DNA from: CAYWEP01 sp964608945
GTDB lineage: Bacteria > Patescibacteriota > Microgenomatia > Levybacterales > UBA12049
Length of the DNA: 38,693 nt
Direction of reading: 5' to 3'
Assembly: GCA_964608945.1 (NCBI GenBank)
Contig: CAZSQB010000004.1
Span: forward strand, 1 to 38,693
Shown: positions 14,621 to 21,965 of the stretch, one piece after another
Layout of the letters: the number at the start of each line of letters is the position of its first letter
How positions within the stretch are numbered: the first letter of the stretch is position 1
Program-made: the position numbers and the translations under genes
The notes under the pieces: generated by a model
The model's database searches: none
The model's input: only the letters and a program-made list of their open reading frames with translations
Told to the model about the DNA's origin: nothing

Positions 14621-15486
14621 TAATAAATCAAGCGCGATCGGAAATAGAAGGATTAGAGAGCATAAAAACACTCGTACAGACGTACGAGGAAATTGCCGCA
14701 ATCCGTATGCGCAAAATCCGCGCCGCTGTGTTACAAAACAGAGACTTTAACGCAGGCATTCAAGAGATTTTCCAAGAACTCCTTGCTTCCTACCGTACCG
14801 AGCTTTCAGCACTGATGCGCAAACACAAAGTGAAGAATATCTCAGAGCTTAATCTCATGCCCAGAAATGGTAAAACAGCCTCTGTGCTCCTCTCTGCAAA
14901 CGTTGGATTATATGGCGATATCATCCGCCGTACCTACGAGCTGTTTAAAGAACAAATCATAACCCAGGCAACAGACATTGTCATCGTCGGCAGGTTAGGC
15001 AGGTCATTTTTTGAGCAGGATTTCCCAGACAGGACATTTACTCCCATTGAGTTCTCTGACAACTCAGTTGATCCAAGCACCCTGCGAGGCCTTATTGAAC
15101 AACTCCTCGCTTATGAAAAAGTCTATGTCTTTTTTGGCGAATTCAACACGATCGCAAAGCAAGAACCGGTGATGTATAACCTGTACGGAGACGAAAGCAT
15201 GACAAAAGACGCTGGTAAGCAAAGTTTAAAATACCTCTTTGAGCCGTCGCTTGAGCATATCATCACCTTCTTCCAGTCAGAGCTTTTTGCTTCACTTTTT
15301 GAGCAAACGATGTACGAGAGCCAACTCGCAAAATTTGCCGGGCGTCTGTATACGCTTGATCTGGCAAGCCAAAATGTACAAGAGCGCCAAAAAATTGCAT
15401 CGCAGCGGATGAGAATGCTCAAGCACAGAAAGCTTAATACCAAGCAAACTGAGGCGCTTTCGGGAATTTCATTATGGCGAATGTAA
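14617..15486 (+). CDS. atpG: F1-like ATPase gamma subunit (central rotor shaft)
   Basis: 289 residues, the normal length. The N-terminal coiled-coil helix begins MIINQARSEIEGLESIKTL. The conserved GLCG segment of gamma appears as SANVGLYGDI. The C-terminal helix ends ASQNVQERQKIASQRMRMLK then RKLNTKQTEALSGI, matching the family pattern near the C-terminus. Gamma links the alpha3beta3 head to the membrane ring, so its presence argues for real rotation coupled to the c-like ring. It overlaps alpha by 4 bases and beta by 13. Confidence 0.9.
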   Translation: MIINQARSEIEGLESIKTLVQTYEEIAAIRMRKIRAAVLQNRDFNAGIQEIFQELLASYRTELSALMRKHKVKNISELNLMPRNGKTASVLLSANVGLYGDIIRRTYELFKEQIITQATDIVIVGRLGRSFFEQDFPDRTFTPIEFSDNSVDPSTLRGLIEQLLAYEKVYVFFGEFNTIAKQEPVMYNLYGDESMTKDAGKQSLKYLFEPSLEHIITFFQSELFASLFEQTMYESQLAKFAGRLYTLDLASQNVQERQKIASQRMRMLKHRKLNTKQTEALSGISLWRM

Positions 15487-16925
15487 CAACGACACCGCTT
15501 GTTCCAGTTGGCAGAATTACTGCAGTCTATGGACAGATCCTTGAGGTACGGTTTCAGGCTGAAAAACCAGCGATGCATGATGTGCTGGTCCTGGCCGCAG
15601 ATCCGAGTATCAAAATGGAGGTACGCAGCTCATCTGGCCTTTCCTCATATTTTTGCATCCTCCTCTCCTCTCGTGCAATTTCCCGCGGCGAAGGGGTCTT
15701 AAATACCCACCAACCATTACAAATTCCTGTTGGCGATGCAGTACTCGGTCGAGTGATTGACATCTTCGGACAGACGCAAGATGGGTTAGGTGATCTCTCT
15801 GAAATAAAGAAACTCCCAATCTACCGTGACCCTCCTCCCTATAACAAGGTTCCGATCAAGGCATCGATTCTAGAAACCGGCATTAAGGCGCTTGATCTTT
15901 TTTGTCCGATTATAAAAGGCGGAAAAATCGGCCTCTTCGGCGGCGCGGGTGTGGGCAAAACGCTCCTTTTGACTGAGATCATCCATAACGTCGTGACACT
16001 TGAGCGGAAGAGTGTTTCTGTCTTTGCCGGTATTGGTGAGCGCGTCCGCGAGGGACAGGAACTCGTTGAAGCGCTGGCGACAAGCAAAGTCCTACCAAAT
16101 GTTTCGCTCATCTTTGGCACCATGGGAGACAATCCTGGCATTCGCTTCCTAACCTCCTTTGCCGCAGTGAGTGTGGCTGAGTACTTCCGCGATCAGGCCG
16201 AAAAAGACGTCCTTTTCTTCATGGATAACGCATTCCGTTTTGCACAAGCTGGCAATGAATTGTCGCTTTTGATGAATACTATTCCCTCAGAAGACGGCTA
16301 TCAGCCGACCCTTGATTCTGAAATGGCGTCGCTTCACGAGCGCCTCACCTCAACGACCGCACATGACCTGACAACGCTTGAAACAGTCTATATCCCAAAT
16401 GACGATATTCTAGATCAGGCCGTCCAATCAATCTTTCCCTATCTTGATTCGTTCCTCGTTCTCTCGCGTACTGTGTATCAAGAAGGCAGGCTACCAGCAA
16501 TCGACTTACTCTCCTCAACCTCAGCAGCCCTCAACCCTCAGGTCTCAGGAAAAGAGCATTCAGTCATTGCCTTGCAGGCAGCGTCGCTTCTTAAAAAGGG
16601 CATCTCACTTGAAAGAATTGTTTCATTGGTAGGCGAATCTGAGCTTTCACCTGAAGATCACCTCACATTTTCGCGAGCAAAAAAGCTTCGCAATTTTATG
16701 ACCCAGAGTTTCTTTGTCGCGGAGAATCAGACTGCCCGCAAAGGCGTCTATGTCCCACTCAAAGATACAATAGCTGATGTCCTTGCAATCATTTCTGGCA
16801 AGTATGATACTGTCTCTGAGGAAAAATTCATGTACATTGGGTCCCTGAAGGAGCTAGCACAGACAGTGACGCCACCTATGGTTGGCAATACGACGAGTGG
16901 ACAAACAGTTAAGAAAACTATTTGA
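15474..16925 (+). CDS. atpD: F1-like ATPase beta subunit (catalytic)
   Basis: 483 residues, slightly longer than typical. Walker A is GGAGVGKT (156-163). The catalytic glutamate is E189 in GERVREGQ. Walker B region is VLFFMDNAFRFAQAGNE, and the segment EDGYQPTLDSEMASLHERL is conserved. The DELSEED lever that pushes gamma appears as ESELSPED. These features predict ATP binding and hydrolysis. Nothing shows whether the enzyme can run as a synthase; lacking an a subunit and a c carboxylate, hydrolysis-driven work is more likely. It starts inside the end of gamma (13-base overlap). Confidence 0.95.
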   Translation: MANVTTTPLVPVGRITAVYGQILEVRFQAEKPAMHDVLVLAADPSIKMEVRSSSGLSSYFCILLSSRAISRGEGVLNTHQPLQIPVGDAVLGRVIDIFGQTQDGLGDLSEIKKLPIYRDPPPYNKVPIKASILETGIKALDLFCPIIKGGKIGLFGGAGVGKTLLLTEIIHNVVTLERKSVSVFAGIGERVREGQELVEALATSKVLPNVSLIFGTMGDNPGIRFLTSFAAVSVAEYFRDQAEKDVLFFMDNAFRFAQAGNELSLLMNTIPSEDGYQPTLDSEMASLHERLTSTTAHDLTTLETVYIPNDDILDQAVQSIFPYLDSFLVLSRTVYQEGRLPAIDLLSSTSAALNPQVSGKEHSVIALQAASLLKKGISLERIVSLVGESELSPEDHLTFSRAKKLRNFMTQSFFVAENQTARKGVYVPLKDTIADVLAIISGKYDTVSEEKFMYIGSLKELAQTVTPPMVGNTTSGQTVKKTI

Positions 16926-17052
16926 CGGTAGACGATAGATGGTAGAAAGTAGATTGTTGAAGATAGAAGGTTGAGAGTGGATAAAAATATATCTATCTTC
17001 TATTTTCTATCCTCAAAATTCTATCTTCCATCTTCTACCATCTATCGTCTAG
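16923..17052. repeat. GACGGTAGACGATAG-type inverted repeat between beta and epsilon
   Basis: A purine-rich arm (GTAGACGATAGATGGTAGAA and variants) is followed by its reverse complement (TTCTACCATCTATCGTCTAG). This could fold into a stem of over 40 bp. Family members lie at 24938-25058, 26680-26732 (inside a gene) and 30873-30950. Confidence 0.75.
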
Positions 17053-17058
17053 ATTACT

Positions 17059-17373
17059 ATGGCTACCCAATCCAAAGACTCTCTCCATCTCTTCATCCGA
17101 AGTCGGGAGAAGCTATTATTTAACGGTCCTGCCAAAGCAGTCTCCTCTCTGAATACATCTGGCCCCTTTGATATCCTGCCTGAGCACGCAAATTTTATAT
17201 CAATCATCAAGGAATATGTTATCATCCATCTGCCTGATGGTAAAACGCAAAAAATCCCAATCAATGACGCGATTCTCAAGGCGATCAACAACGATGTGAG
17301 GATTTTTCTTGGCGTTGTAGCAAATAAGCCGGCTGCAAAACCAGCAGCACCGAAGTCATCCGCCACAAAGTAA
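17059..17373 (+). CDS. atpC: F1-like ATPase epsilon subunit, beta-sandwich domain only
   Basis: 104 residues, shorter than the usual 130-140. Residues about 8-85 match the epsilon N-terminal beta-sandwich (FNGPAKAVSSLNTSGPFDIL, then PEHANFISII). The C-terminal two-helix domain, which inhibits hydrolysis in many bacterial enzymes, is replaced by a short Ala/Pro/Lys tail (ANKPAAKPAAPKSSATK). Epsilon connects gamma to the c ring. Loss of the inhibitory domain would fit an enzyme dedicated to hydrolysis. Last gene of the operon, separated from beta by a large palindromic spacer. Confidence 0.85.
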   Translation: MATQSKDSLHLFIRSREKLLFNGPAKAVSSLNTSGPFDILPEHANFISIIKEYVIIHLPDGKTQKIPINDAILKAINNDVRIFLGVVANKPAAKPAAPKSSATK

Positions 17374-17471
17374 CCAATTTCAGAACACTCAGAGAGTAAT
17401 TGCTAAATTGCTTGGGAGAGGGTAACAATTTAACAGTGTAACAATATCAACAATATTCTCCGTTTTCTTAC

Positions 17472-17500
17472 TTGACAAGAAGTGTTCTCTTTTGTTACCT
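17472..17500 (+). promoter_or_regulatory. Possible promoter before the small HTH gene
   Basis: A consensus TTGACA (17472-17477) is followed 17-18 bases later by a poor -10 (TTACCT/TACCTT). It could let the HTH gene be expressed independently of the ATPase operon. Confidence 0.3.
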
Positions 17501-17571
17501 TGTAATTAGGTGCTAGTTACATTGATTATCAATAGGACTAGATTGACACTCTATCAAGTAGTCCTGAGCCT

Positions 17572-17784
17572 ATGGCTGAACAAAATATATCAATCAACAA
17601 CCTACCTGATCTATTGACTGTCCGAGAAGTAGCACAGGTGCTTCGCGTCTCTCCTCTTACCATAAAGCGGTGGGGCAAACGGGGTAAACTGCCCGCCATC
17701 CGCATTAACTCACGAGGAGATAGGCGATACAAAAAAGAAGCCGTATTATGGCTTCTTGGAATGCAACAAAAGAGTGAGGTGTAA
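17572..17784 (+). CDS. MerR/excisionase-type small HTH protein
   Basis: 70 residues, almost entirely one helix-turn-helix: LLTVREVAQVLRVSPLTIKR, then WGKRGKLPAIRI and a DRRYKKE wing. It closely resembles the N-terminal HTH of the giant protein at the other side of the operon (LTIQEAARILSVSSKTLRRW). Small proteins of this class are DNA-binding excisionases, antitoxins or regulators. No recombinase is nearby, so a regulator of the ATPase/fibre locus is the more likely role (inference). It is followed by a strong intrinsic terminator. Confidence 0.8.
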   Translation: MAEQNISINNLPDLLTVREVAQVLRVSPLTIKRWGKRGKLPAIRINSRGDRRYKKEAVLWLLGMQQKSEV

Positions 17785-17792
17785 CCTTTTAG

Positions 17793-17841
17793 GAAGACTT
17801 TGTTTTAAATTATTCAGGCGGAAAACAAAGTCTTCTTTTTT
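17793..17841 (+). terminator. Strong intrinsic terminator after the HTH gene
   Basis: GAAGACTTTGTTTT (17793-17806) pairs perfectly with AAAACAAAGTCTTC (17822-17835), a 14-bp stem with a 15-base loop followed directly by TTTTTT. It ends the plus-strand transcription unit that starts at 10.8 kb. Confidence 0.9.
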
Positions 17842-17923
17842 CTCTAAAATAACCCTATCAGAGTACTACTTAAGAAGATCAAGGCAGCCTCAAGATATAT
17901 GTGAGGGGTTGAATTGGTTAGGA

Positions 17924-18014
17924 AACCAGTATTGTGAGGAGGTAAGGTTTAGGGTATTTTATCACTCCTCACCTCACCCCTAAACCCCGCTTAGCGGGGT
18001 AAACCATACTGGCT
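17924..18014. repeat. Nested inverted repeats with CCCCGCTTAGCGGGG hairpin
   Basis: CCAGTAT and ATACTGG form outer arms, GGTTTAGGG and CCCTAAACC inner arms, and CCCCGC-TTA-GCGGGG a tight hairpin. No ORF is convincing across 17785-18602. The stretch may be a non-autonomous mobile remnant or a structured RNA. Confidence 0.5.
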
Positions 18015-18136
18015 TCATTACCTTTCAACTCTAAACCATCCTCTAGTCTCCCTCGTCTCTCCCCTATGTTCATACCTATCGATAAACACAGAGGAGAAAC
18101 GAGAGTGGTATTGTCGGCATGTGGGCGACGTGAGGA

Positions 18137-18354
18137 GTTCTGCAGAATGCAGAACAAAACACATCAACCCATCACGGATCGACAAGGGACTACTCTCGTA
18201 GCTATATTGTGCTTAACCCAGTGGGTAAAGATATAGCTTTTTCCCATACCATACGGGAACGTACCATTCGGTACATCCCAGTCCTGAACCAAATGGTTCG
18301 GGACGGTATAGGATTCATCTCCCTGACTTCACAGGATAAGAGCCAAACATGGCT
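18137..18354. other. Tandem array of at least six stem-loops, non-coding
   Basis: Successive hairpins are at 18137-18155 (8-bp stem, GAA loop), 18200-18238 (AGCTATAT/ATATAGCT with an inner stem), 18241-18259 (TTCCC/GGGAA), 18261-18274 (GTACC/GGTAC), 18281-18304 (10-bp stem, AAAT loop) and 18341-18354 (AGCCA/TGGCT). Spacing is only a few bases between 18238 and 18304. I recognise no known RNA family. It could be a structured RNA, a recombination-site cluster or a mobile-element end. Strand is unknown. Confidence 0.5.
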
Positions 18355-18398
18355 AAAATCCTCCAAAGCAAGACTACTCCAACGAAAAACCGCGAACC

Positions 18399-18483
18399 TG
18401 TCATTCTGAGCGGAGCGAAGAATCCCTTGAGGCTCTGTATCGAGCATCAACAAGATCCTTCGGCTCTTGGCCTCAGGATGACA
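18399..18483. repeat. TGTCAT/ATGACA palindromic element, intergenic copy
   Basis: The termini are TGTCAT (18399-18404) and ATGACA (18478-18483), with internal GAGCGAAGAATC and GATCCTTCGGCTC motifs. It is the longest copy here (85 bases) and the only clearly intergenic one of the four. Confidence 0.75.
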
Positions 18484-18602
18484 TTGGCGCCTTAGTCGGC
18501 GGACCAAGCCAACCAAGGCAGGAGGTCTACGCGGCTATGCCGAGTAGACGCTCAACGTCTCAGACCCGAGTGGCCCAAGACCGCGATGTATGGCCGAAAC
18601 GG

Positions 18603-19658
18603 CTACTTGTGCTTGCACCCTACACAGCAGAAGCCGTCGTCGCCGCAGTAGCGACCGCCTTTAAAAACGCAAATCCCTGAAGGGCAGTTCGCGTTCTCGC
18701 AGCTTCCGCGTTCCTGTCCCGGACAGTCGCAGTGGCAGCTGCCACTCCGACAACTGCCCCGACGGCAGACGCGATTCCCACGGCAGGTGCCGCACGAGCC
18801 ACCGCAGCCATCGTCCCCGCAGGACTTACCGCCGCAGTTCGGAACGCAACAGACGCCGTCGTGGCACTTCGCGTTGCCGCAGCAGCCGGACTGGCCGCAG
18901 TGTTGGCCCGGTTGGGCGCAATCCTCGACGCAGTGGCCGTCGCGGCAGGTTTGCCCGTTGGGACAACCGACGCAATGGCCGTTCTGGCAAACCTCGCAAT
19001 TCGACGAGTCGCAGGTAGAAACGCAGTTCCCGCCGTCGCAGCGCTCGCAGTCGCCGCACTTCTTCGGGACGCACTTGCCGTCTCGACACTCGTGGCACGA
19101 GTAGCAGGTGCCGCATGAGCCCCCACAGTTGTTGAGGCCGCAGACAGCCCCGTGACAATCCGGCTTGCAGCACTTCCCGTTGGCGCAGACGCCGCCCTTG
19201 CAGCAGTCGCTATCGCGGCTGCACTTGTCGCCGGGATTGCCGCACGGCCGAACGCATTTGTGATTGACGCAGACGAAGCCTTTGCAGCATTCCCCTTGCG
19301 TCGTAAAACAAAAACCGCCGTTCTTGTCGTCGGCGCAGGCGCATTTGCCGGTGCCCCACTTGTCGCACACGCCCGTGCAGCACGTCTCGCCGGTTGTACA
19401 CGGCGTCCAACTATTGCCGCACAAGCATTCAGAGTGGCCGTCCGGGAACGTGTGGCAAAGGCGTGAACAGCACTGGTTGTGCTGATCCTTGTCACACGAT
19501 TCGTGGTTGTGCCTGCACCCCGTCGCCGCCGCGCGAGTGGCGCCCCGAAGCGTCGCCGCCGCGGAAAGGCCGATACCCGCGAGTACGCGAATCGCGTCCT
19601 TGCGGTTCTTCAACACTACGAACGAACGGGTCAAGGAATCGAATTTTTGACCGTCCAT
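18603..19658 (-). CDS. Cysteine-rich repeat protein, GC-rich and probably acquired
   Basis: 351 residues from the ATG at 19658, preceded by GGAGA at a good distance; the longer frame starting at 19718 is less likely. The N-terminus (FDSLTRSF then KNRKDAIRVLAGIGLSAAAT) resembles the leader of cysteine-rich proteins known from Chloroflexi and Actinobacteria. The rest is packed with cysteines in repeats such as CGDDGCGGSCGTC and CCKGGVCANGKC, which imply a disulfide-rich extracellular protein. Function is unknown. Base composition is visibly GC-richer than the neighbours (about 18.5-19.8 kb), and codon use differs, suggesting transfer. An Ala-rich ORF in another minus frame (18620-19495) is a by-product of this composition. 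Confidence 0.75.
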   Translation of the reverse strand: MDGQKFDSLTRSFVVLKNRKDAIRVLAGIGLSAAATLRGATRAAATGCRHNHESCDKDQHNQCCSRLCHTFPDGHSECLCGNSWTPCTTGETCCTGVCDKWGTGKCACADDKNGGFCFTTQGECCKGFVCVNHKCVRPCGNPGDKCSRDSDCCKGGVCANGKCCKPDCHGAVCGLNNCGGSCGTCYSCHECRDGKCVPKKCGDCERCDGGNCVSTCDSSNCEVCQNGHCVGCPNGQTCRDGHCVEDCAQPGQHCGQSGCCGNAKCHDGVCCVPNCGGKSCGDDGCGGSCGTCRGNRVCRRGSCRSGSCHCDCPGQERGSCENANCPSGICVFKGGRYCGDDGFCCVGCKHK

Positions 19659-19733
19659 GTGGACTCGTCTCCAAGCGTACTCTATCGTTGAAAAACGTGG
19701 GCGAAAAACTCCGCACACGGCCTGGTAAACCGG

Positions 19734-19749
19734 GTCACCGCATGGTGAC
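19734..19749. promoter_or_regulatory. Small hairpin GTCACC-GCAT-GGTGAC
   Basis: A perfect 6-bp inverted repeat with a 4-base loop lies about 75 bases upstream of the cysteine-rich gene. It may be an operator or a leader hairpin; nothing else supports a role. Confidence 0.25.
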
Positions 19750-19804
19750 TGTTATTGACGTTCCCTTTCTGGGATCGTCTACACCTCCTTCTGTCATTTT
19801 CTAA

Positions 19805-20268
19805 CGGTTAACCAAGGCAAGACGGAAACAAGTAGAAAGTATCAAGTATTAGGTATGACAAGAAAGAATTTTTTATACATAATACAAGCTACATGATACA
19901 TACTACTTACTTCTCGTTTTGCCGTGGCTAACCCTCTCGGCTCGCCAAAGGCGAGACGGAGCAATTCAAAAACGAAAGAAAAGAAGGAAGAAAAAATATT
20001 CGTTAAAGTATCATAGGGAGATGATCCCGACACAAATAGTTCTCTGATAAATGCAGTGTATTGTTTCGCAATTATTTGAAACAACCACTGCGTTTACTAA
20101 GCAAAAACTTGTGGAGGGATTGCTCCCTATGAATATAAATTTTTAAAGTGCGAGAAAACCTATCACTTCTACCCCATAATATAGAACGAAAATAAAATTT
20201 AACTAAACCAAGGGGCGAAAAACAACTCAAAAATTCTATCATATTATCCTATAGGTGTAAAGCGAGGT
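19805..20268. other. Repeat-rich intergenic stretch without a credible gene
   Basis: It contains an imperfect inverted repeat of AGTATCAAGTATTAGGTATG-type sequence facing TACATGATACATACTAC (19832-19910). A GCTCGCCAAAGGCGAG hairpin and an inverted pair TCATAGGGAG-N4-TCCC (20011-20028) and GGGA-N4-TCCCTATGA (20116-20132) follow. A minus-strand ORF at 19842-20084 has low-complexity content and no clear start signal. Confidence 0.45.
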
Positions 20269-20376
20269 TTATTTCTTAGAAGATTTGCCAAAAGCGATAT
20301 AGAGAAGCAAAAAGACAATCAAAAAAAGCGCATATGCAATTATAATATTAAGATTAATTTCAGCAATTTTACTCAT
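20269..20376 (-). CDS. 35-residue single-pass membrane protein
   Basis: MSKIAEINLNII then a hydrophobic stretch (IAYALFLIVFLLLYIAFG) and a basic tail (KSSKK). The ATG overlaps the TGA of the upstream 75-residue gene in an ATGA, the usual sign of translational coupling, with an AGGAG-like site just upstream (GAAAGGAGTAATAA). Function unknown. The coupling and clean topology argue that it is real despite its size. Confidence 0.6.
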   Translation of the reverse strand: MSKIAEINLNIIIAYALFLIVFLLLYIAFGKSSKK

Positions 20377-20600
20377 TTATTACTCCTTTCCTCAAACCAA
20401 AAAGCGATGCTCAAGGAGACTATAGCAGCAAAAACATCAAGAATCAATACTAAAATGTCCTGAATCTGTGAAAGATCAGAAATATTAGGAACAATGATCA
20501 GTGCGCCTATCCAGCCTGCGGTGAGGTTGGTAAATAACGATGACAAAACTCTCCGTTTGGAAGCGCTAAAGAGGCTTCTTAGACGTACTCCTCTTTTCAT
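20373..20600 (-). CDS. 75-residue two-helix membrane protein
   Basis: A basic N-terminus (MKRGVRLRSLFSASKRR) is followed by two hydrophobic segments: LFTNLTAGWIGALIIVPNI (about 22-40) and ILVLILDVFAAIVSLSIAFW (about 49-68). It ends EERSNK. It lies 19 bases after the galT-like gene on the same strand and is coupled to the 35-residue gene. The composition resembles small uncharacterised two-TM proteins common in bacteria; I can assign no function. Confidence 0.6.
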   Translation of the reverse strand: MKRGVRLRSLFSASKRRVLSSLFTNLTAGWIGALIIVPNISDLSQIQDILVLILDVFAAIVSLSIAFWFEERSNK

Positions 20601-20619
20601 TTGAAATTTGACATTTTAT

Positions 20620-21549
20620 CTACACGCTCTTGTGGTAGTCAGCCTGGTGCGATGTTTGGATTTTCTCCTCATCAGGATGGGCAAAATGCTCTTTGATGAA
20701 GAAAAGCGTTTCCTCTGGATCCTGGGTGTTCACAAAAATTCCTGTTCCCACCTCAAAGCCGCCGAGGCGTTTCTGGCGCGGGATGAGACGCAAGTACCAG
20801 TCTCCTCCCGGATAGATGTAAAAGTTATAGGGAAATTCGTGGCCATGGCTAAGGTCAAAAATGCGCACAAGCTGTGTCAGCGTGCCTGCAAGGTCGTTTA
20901 TCTCATCATCTGTGATCTCGCCGAATGCCCTTCCTCTATTCTTTGGCGCGACCCANNNNNNNNNNNNNNNNNNNNNNNNNNNNNNNNNNNNNNNNNNNNN
21001 NNNNNNNNNNNNNNNNNNNNNNNNNNNNNNNNNNNNNNNNNNNNNNNNNNNNNNNGCCATCTCACCCCTGTTGTGGAAAATATATACTTCACCCTTGTCT
21101 TGATGCAGTTGATATCTACTCCGATACACTTTAAGGATGAGATCGACGTGGGAGACGGGGAGCTCGCCGAAATTGGCATGGTGGTCTGGGGAATGGATGA
21201 TGACTTCGTGGATTGGTGCGAAAGGAAAGCGGTTGGGAAGGACGCGAACCAGCCAATCGCTGCTATTCTTTAAATTCGAATTTTCCAAACTTGAGTTTTT
21301 TTTACTTTTTGTATCTTGGTCATTTGGTTTTGTTTCGAGTTTCCCCTCGGCTTGAGCTCGGGACCAAGGAGTGCTTTGGTATTCGGATTTACTTATTCTG
21401 TAGACCTCTTTCTCATCAGCTTCTCTTCCTGGGCAGAAAGGGCAGACAGGCTCTGTGCCATTGGCAACATCTGGCCGCTTGGCACGCCTTGGCGCGAGTA
21501 CCACCCAATTATGAAAGACGGGATTTTTTAAGAACTGGAAATCAGACAC
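20620..21549 (-). CDS. galT: Galactose-1-phosphate uridylyltransferase-like protein, interrupted by an N gap
   Basis: Starts at GTG 21549. The N-terminal part has NPVFHNWVVLAPRRAKRP and CPFCPGRE, the latter the CxxC zinc site of GalT. IPNRFP-like (VLPNRFPFAP), HEVIIHSPDH and NFGELPVSHV follow, then, after the gap, RLIPRQKRLGGFEVGTGIFV. GalT transfers UMP between UDP-glucose and galactose-1-phosphate to feed sugar nucleotide pools. The HPH active-site motif should fall in the unsequenced gap, so activity and frame continuity cannot be judged. An in-frame repeat-derived insert (KPNDQDTKSKKNSSLENSNL) lies before SSDWLVRVLPNRFP. A related ADP-glucose-type phosphorylase is an alternative. Confidence 0.8.
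   Translation of the reverse strand: MSDFQFLKNPVFHNWVVLAPRRAKRPDVANGTEPVCPFCPGREADEKEVYRISKSEYQSTPWSRAQAEGKLETKPNDQDTKSKKNSSLENSNLKNSSDWLVRVLPNRFPFAPIHEVIIHSPDHHANFGELPVSHVDLILKVYRSRYQLHQDKGEVYIFHNRGEMXXXXXXXXXXXXXXXXXXXXXXXXXXXXXXXXXXWVAPKNRGRAFGEITDDEINDLAGTLTQLVRIFDLSHGHEFPYNFYIYPGGDWYLRLIPRQKRLGGFEVGTGIFVNTQDPEETLFFIKEHFAHPDEEKIQTSHQADYHKSV
20956..21055. other. Assembly gap of 100 Ns inside the galT-like gene
   Basis: Exactly 100 Ns, the conventional filler for a gap of unknown size. True length and reading frame across it are unknown, and contig order on the two sides depends on scaffolding. Confidence 0.98.
21262..21341. repeat. AT-rich repeat inserted in frame in galT
   Basis: The segment TTTAAATTCGAATTTTCCAA and following bases encode a low-complexity Lys/Asn/Ser insert (SKKNSSLENSNLKNSS). 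It is the same type as the repeat inside argS at 37799-37865 and intergenic copies at 27390-27480 and 31030-31190. Confidence 0.6.
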
Positions 21550-21965
21550 AGATTAAGAGTAGCATAAAGTAGAAATAAAATCACAAAAGGATCGCGCTTT
21601 TTCACTGGCTACCTCTCTCCTCCGGTAGCTCATGGTTCAATGTGGAATAGAATATTGACGGGGCATAACCTACCGGAAGAAAAATACTCCGCTATACGAC
21701 ATGCATGCTAAGCACGAGAAGCACACTGCGCAAATTGCGTAAGACTTTTTGTACTAAGTTCATAGATGCTTATGTATCTACGTGTTTCACGTTACCTCCT
21801 TTCGTTAGAAATTCTTAATGAGTAAGTTGCGAGTACGCACCTTTCTGTCTCACTATGTATCTCATTAAAAAGGATTTTATTGATAAGGTCAAATTTTTTT
21901 GCCTCTTGCATAAAATTGTATACTCATATATATTATTGTATAGGATGTGAAAACCTATAATCTCT
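21550..21965. other. Intergenic stretch with several hairpins, no gene seen
   Basis: Inverted repeats include GCTACC/GGTAGC (21608-21629), CCGGTAG/CTACCGG (about 21623 and 21671), an imperfect AGATGCTTATGTATCT and ACGTG-TTT-CACGT near 21780. AT-rich sequence with TTGCAT and TATACT-like boxes precedes the HTH gene and probably contains its promoter. Confidence 0.4.

Noticed and set aside
10813..17373. Labelling the operon as an ordinary proton-translocating ATP synthase
   Set aside because: No a subunit is present and the c-like protein has no membrane carboxylate, so ion translocation is not supported by the sequence.
18202..18516. ORFs on both strands across 18202-18516
   Set aside because: They run through tandem hairpins and a known palindromic element and show no protein-like features.
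18620..19495. 291-codon minus-strand Ala/Thr-rich ORF overlapping the cysteine-rich gene
   Set aside because: Its composition is what a frame shift of the GC-rich Cys/Gly repeats yields. The cysteine frame has recognisable repeats and a ribosome-binding site.
20608..21273. Plus-strand ORF through the N gap
   Set aside because: It is antisense to the galT-like gene, and its length depends on the 100 filler Ns.
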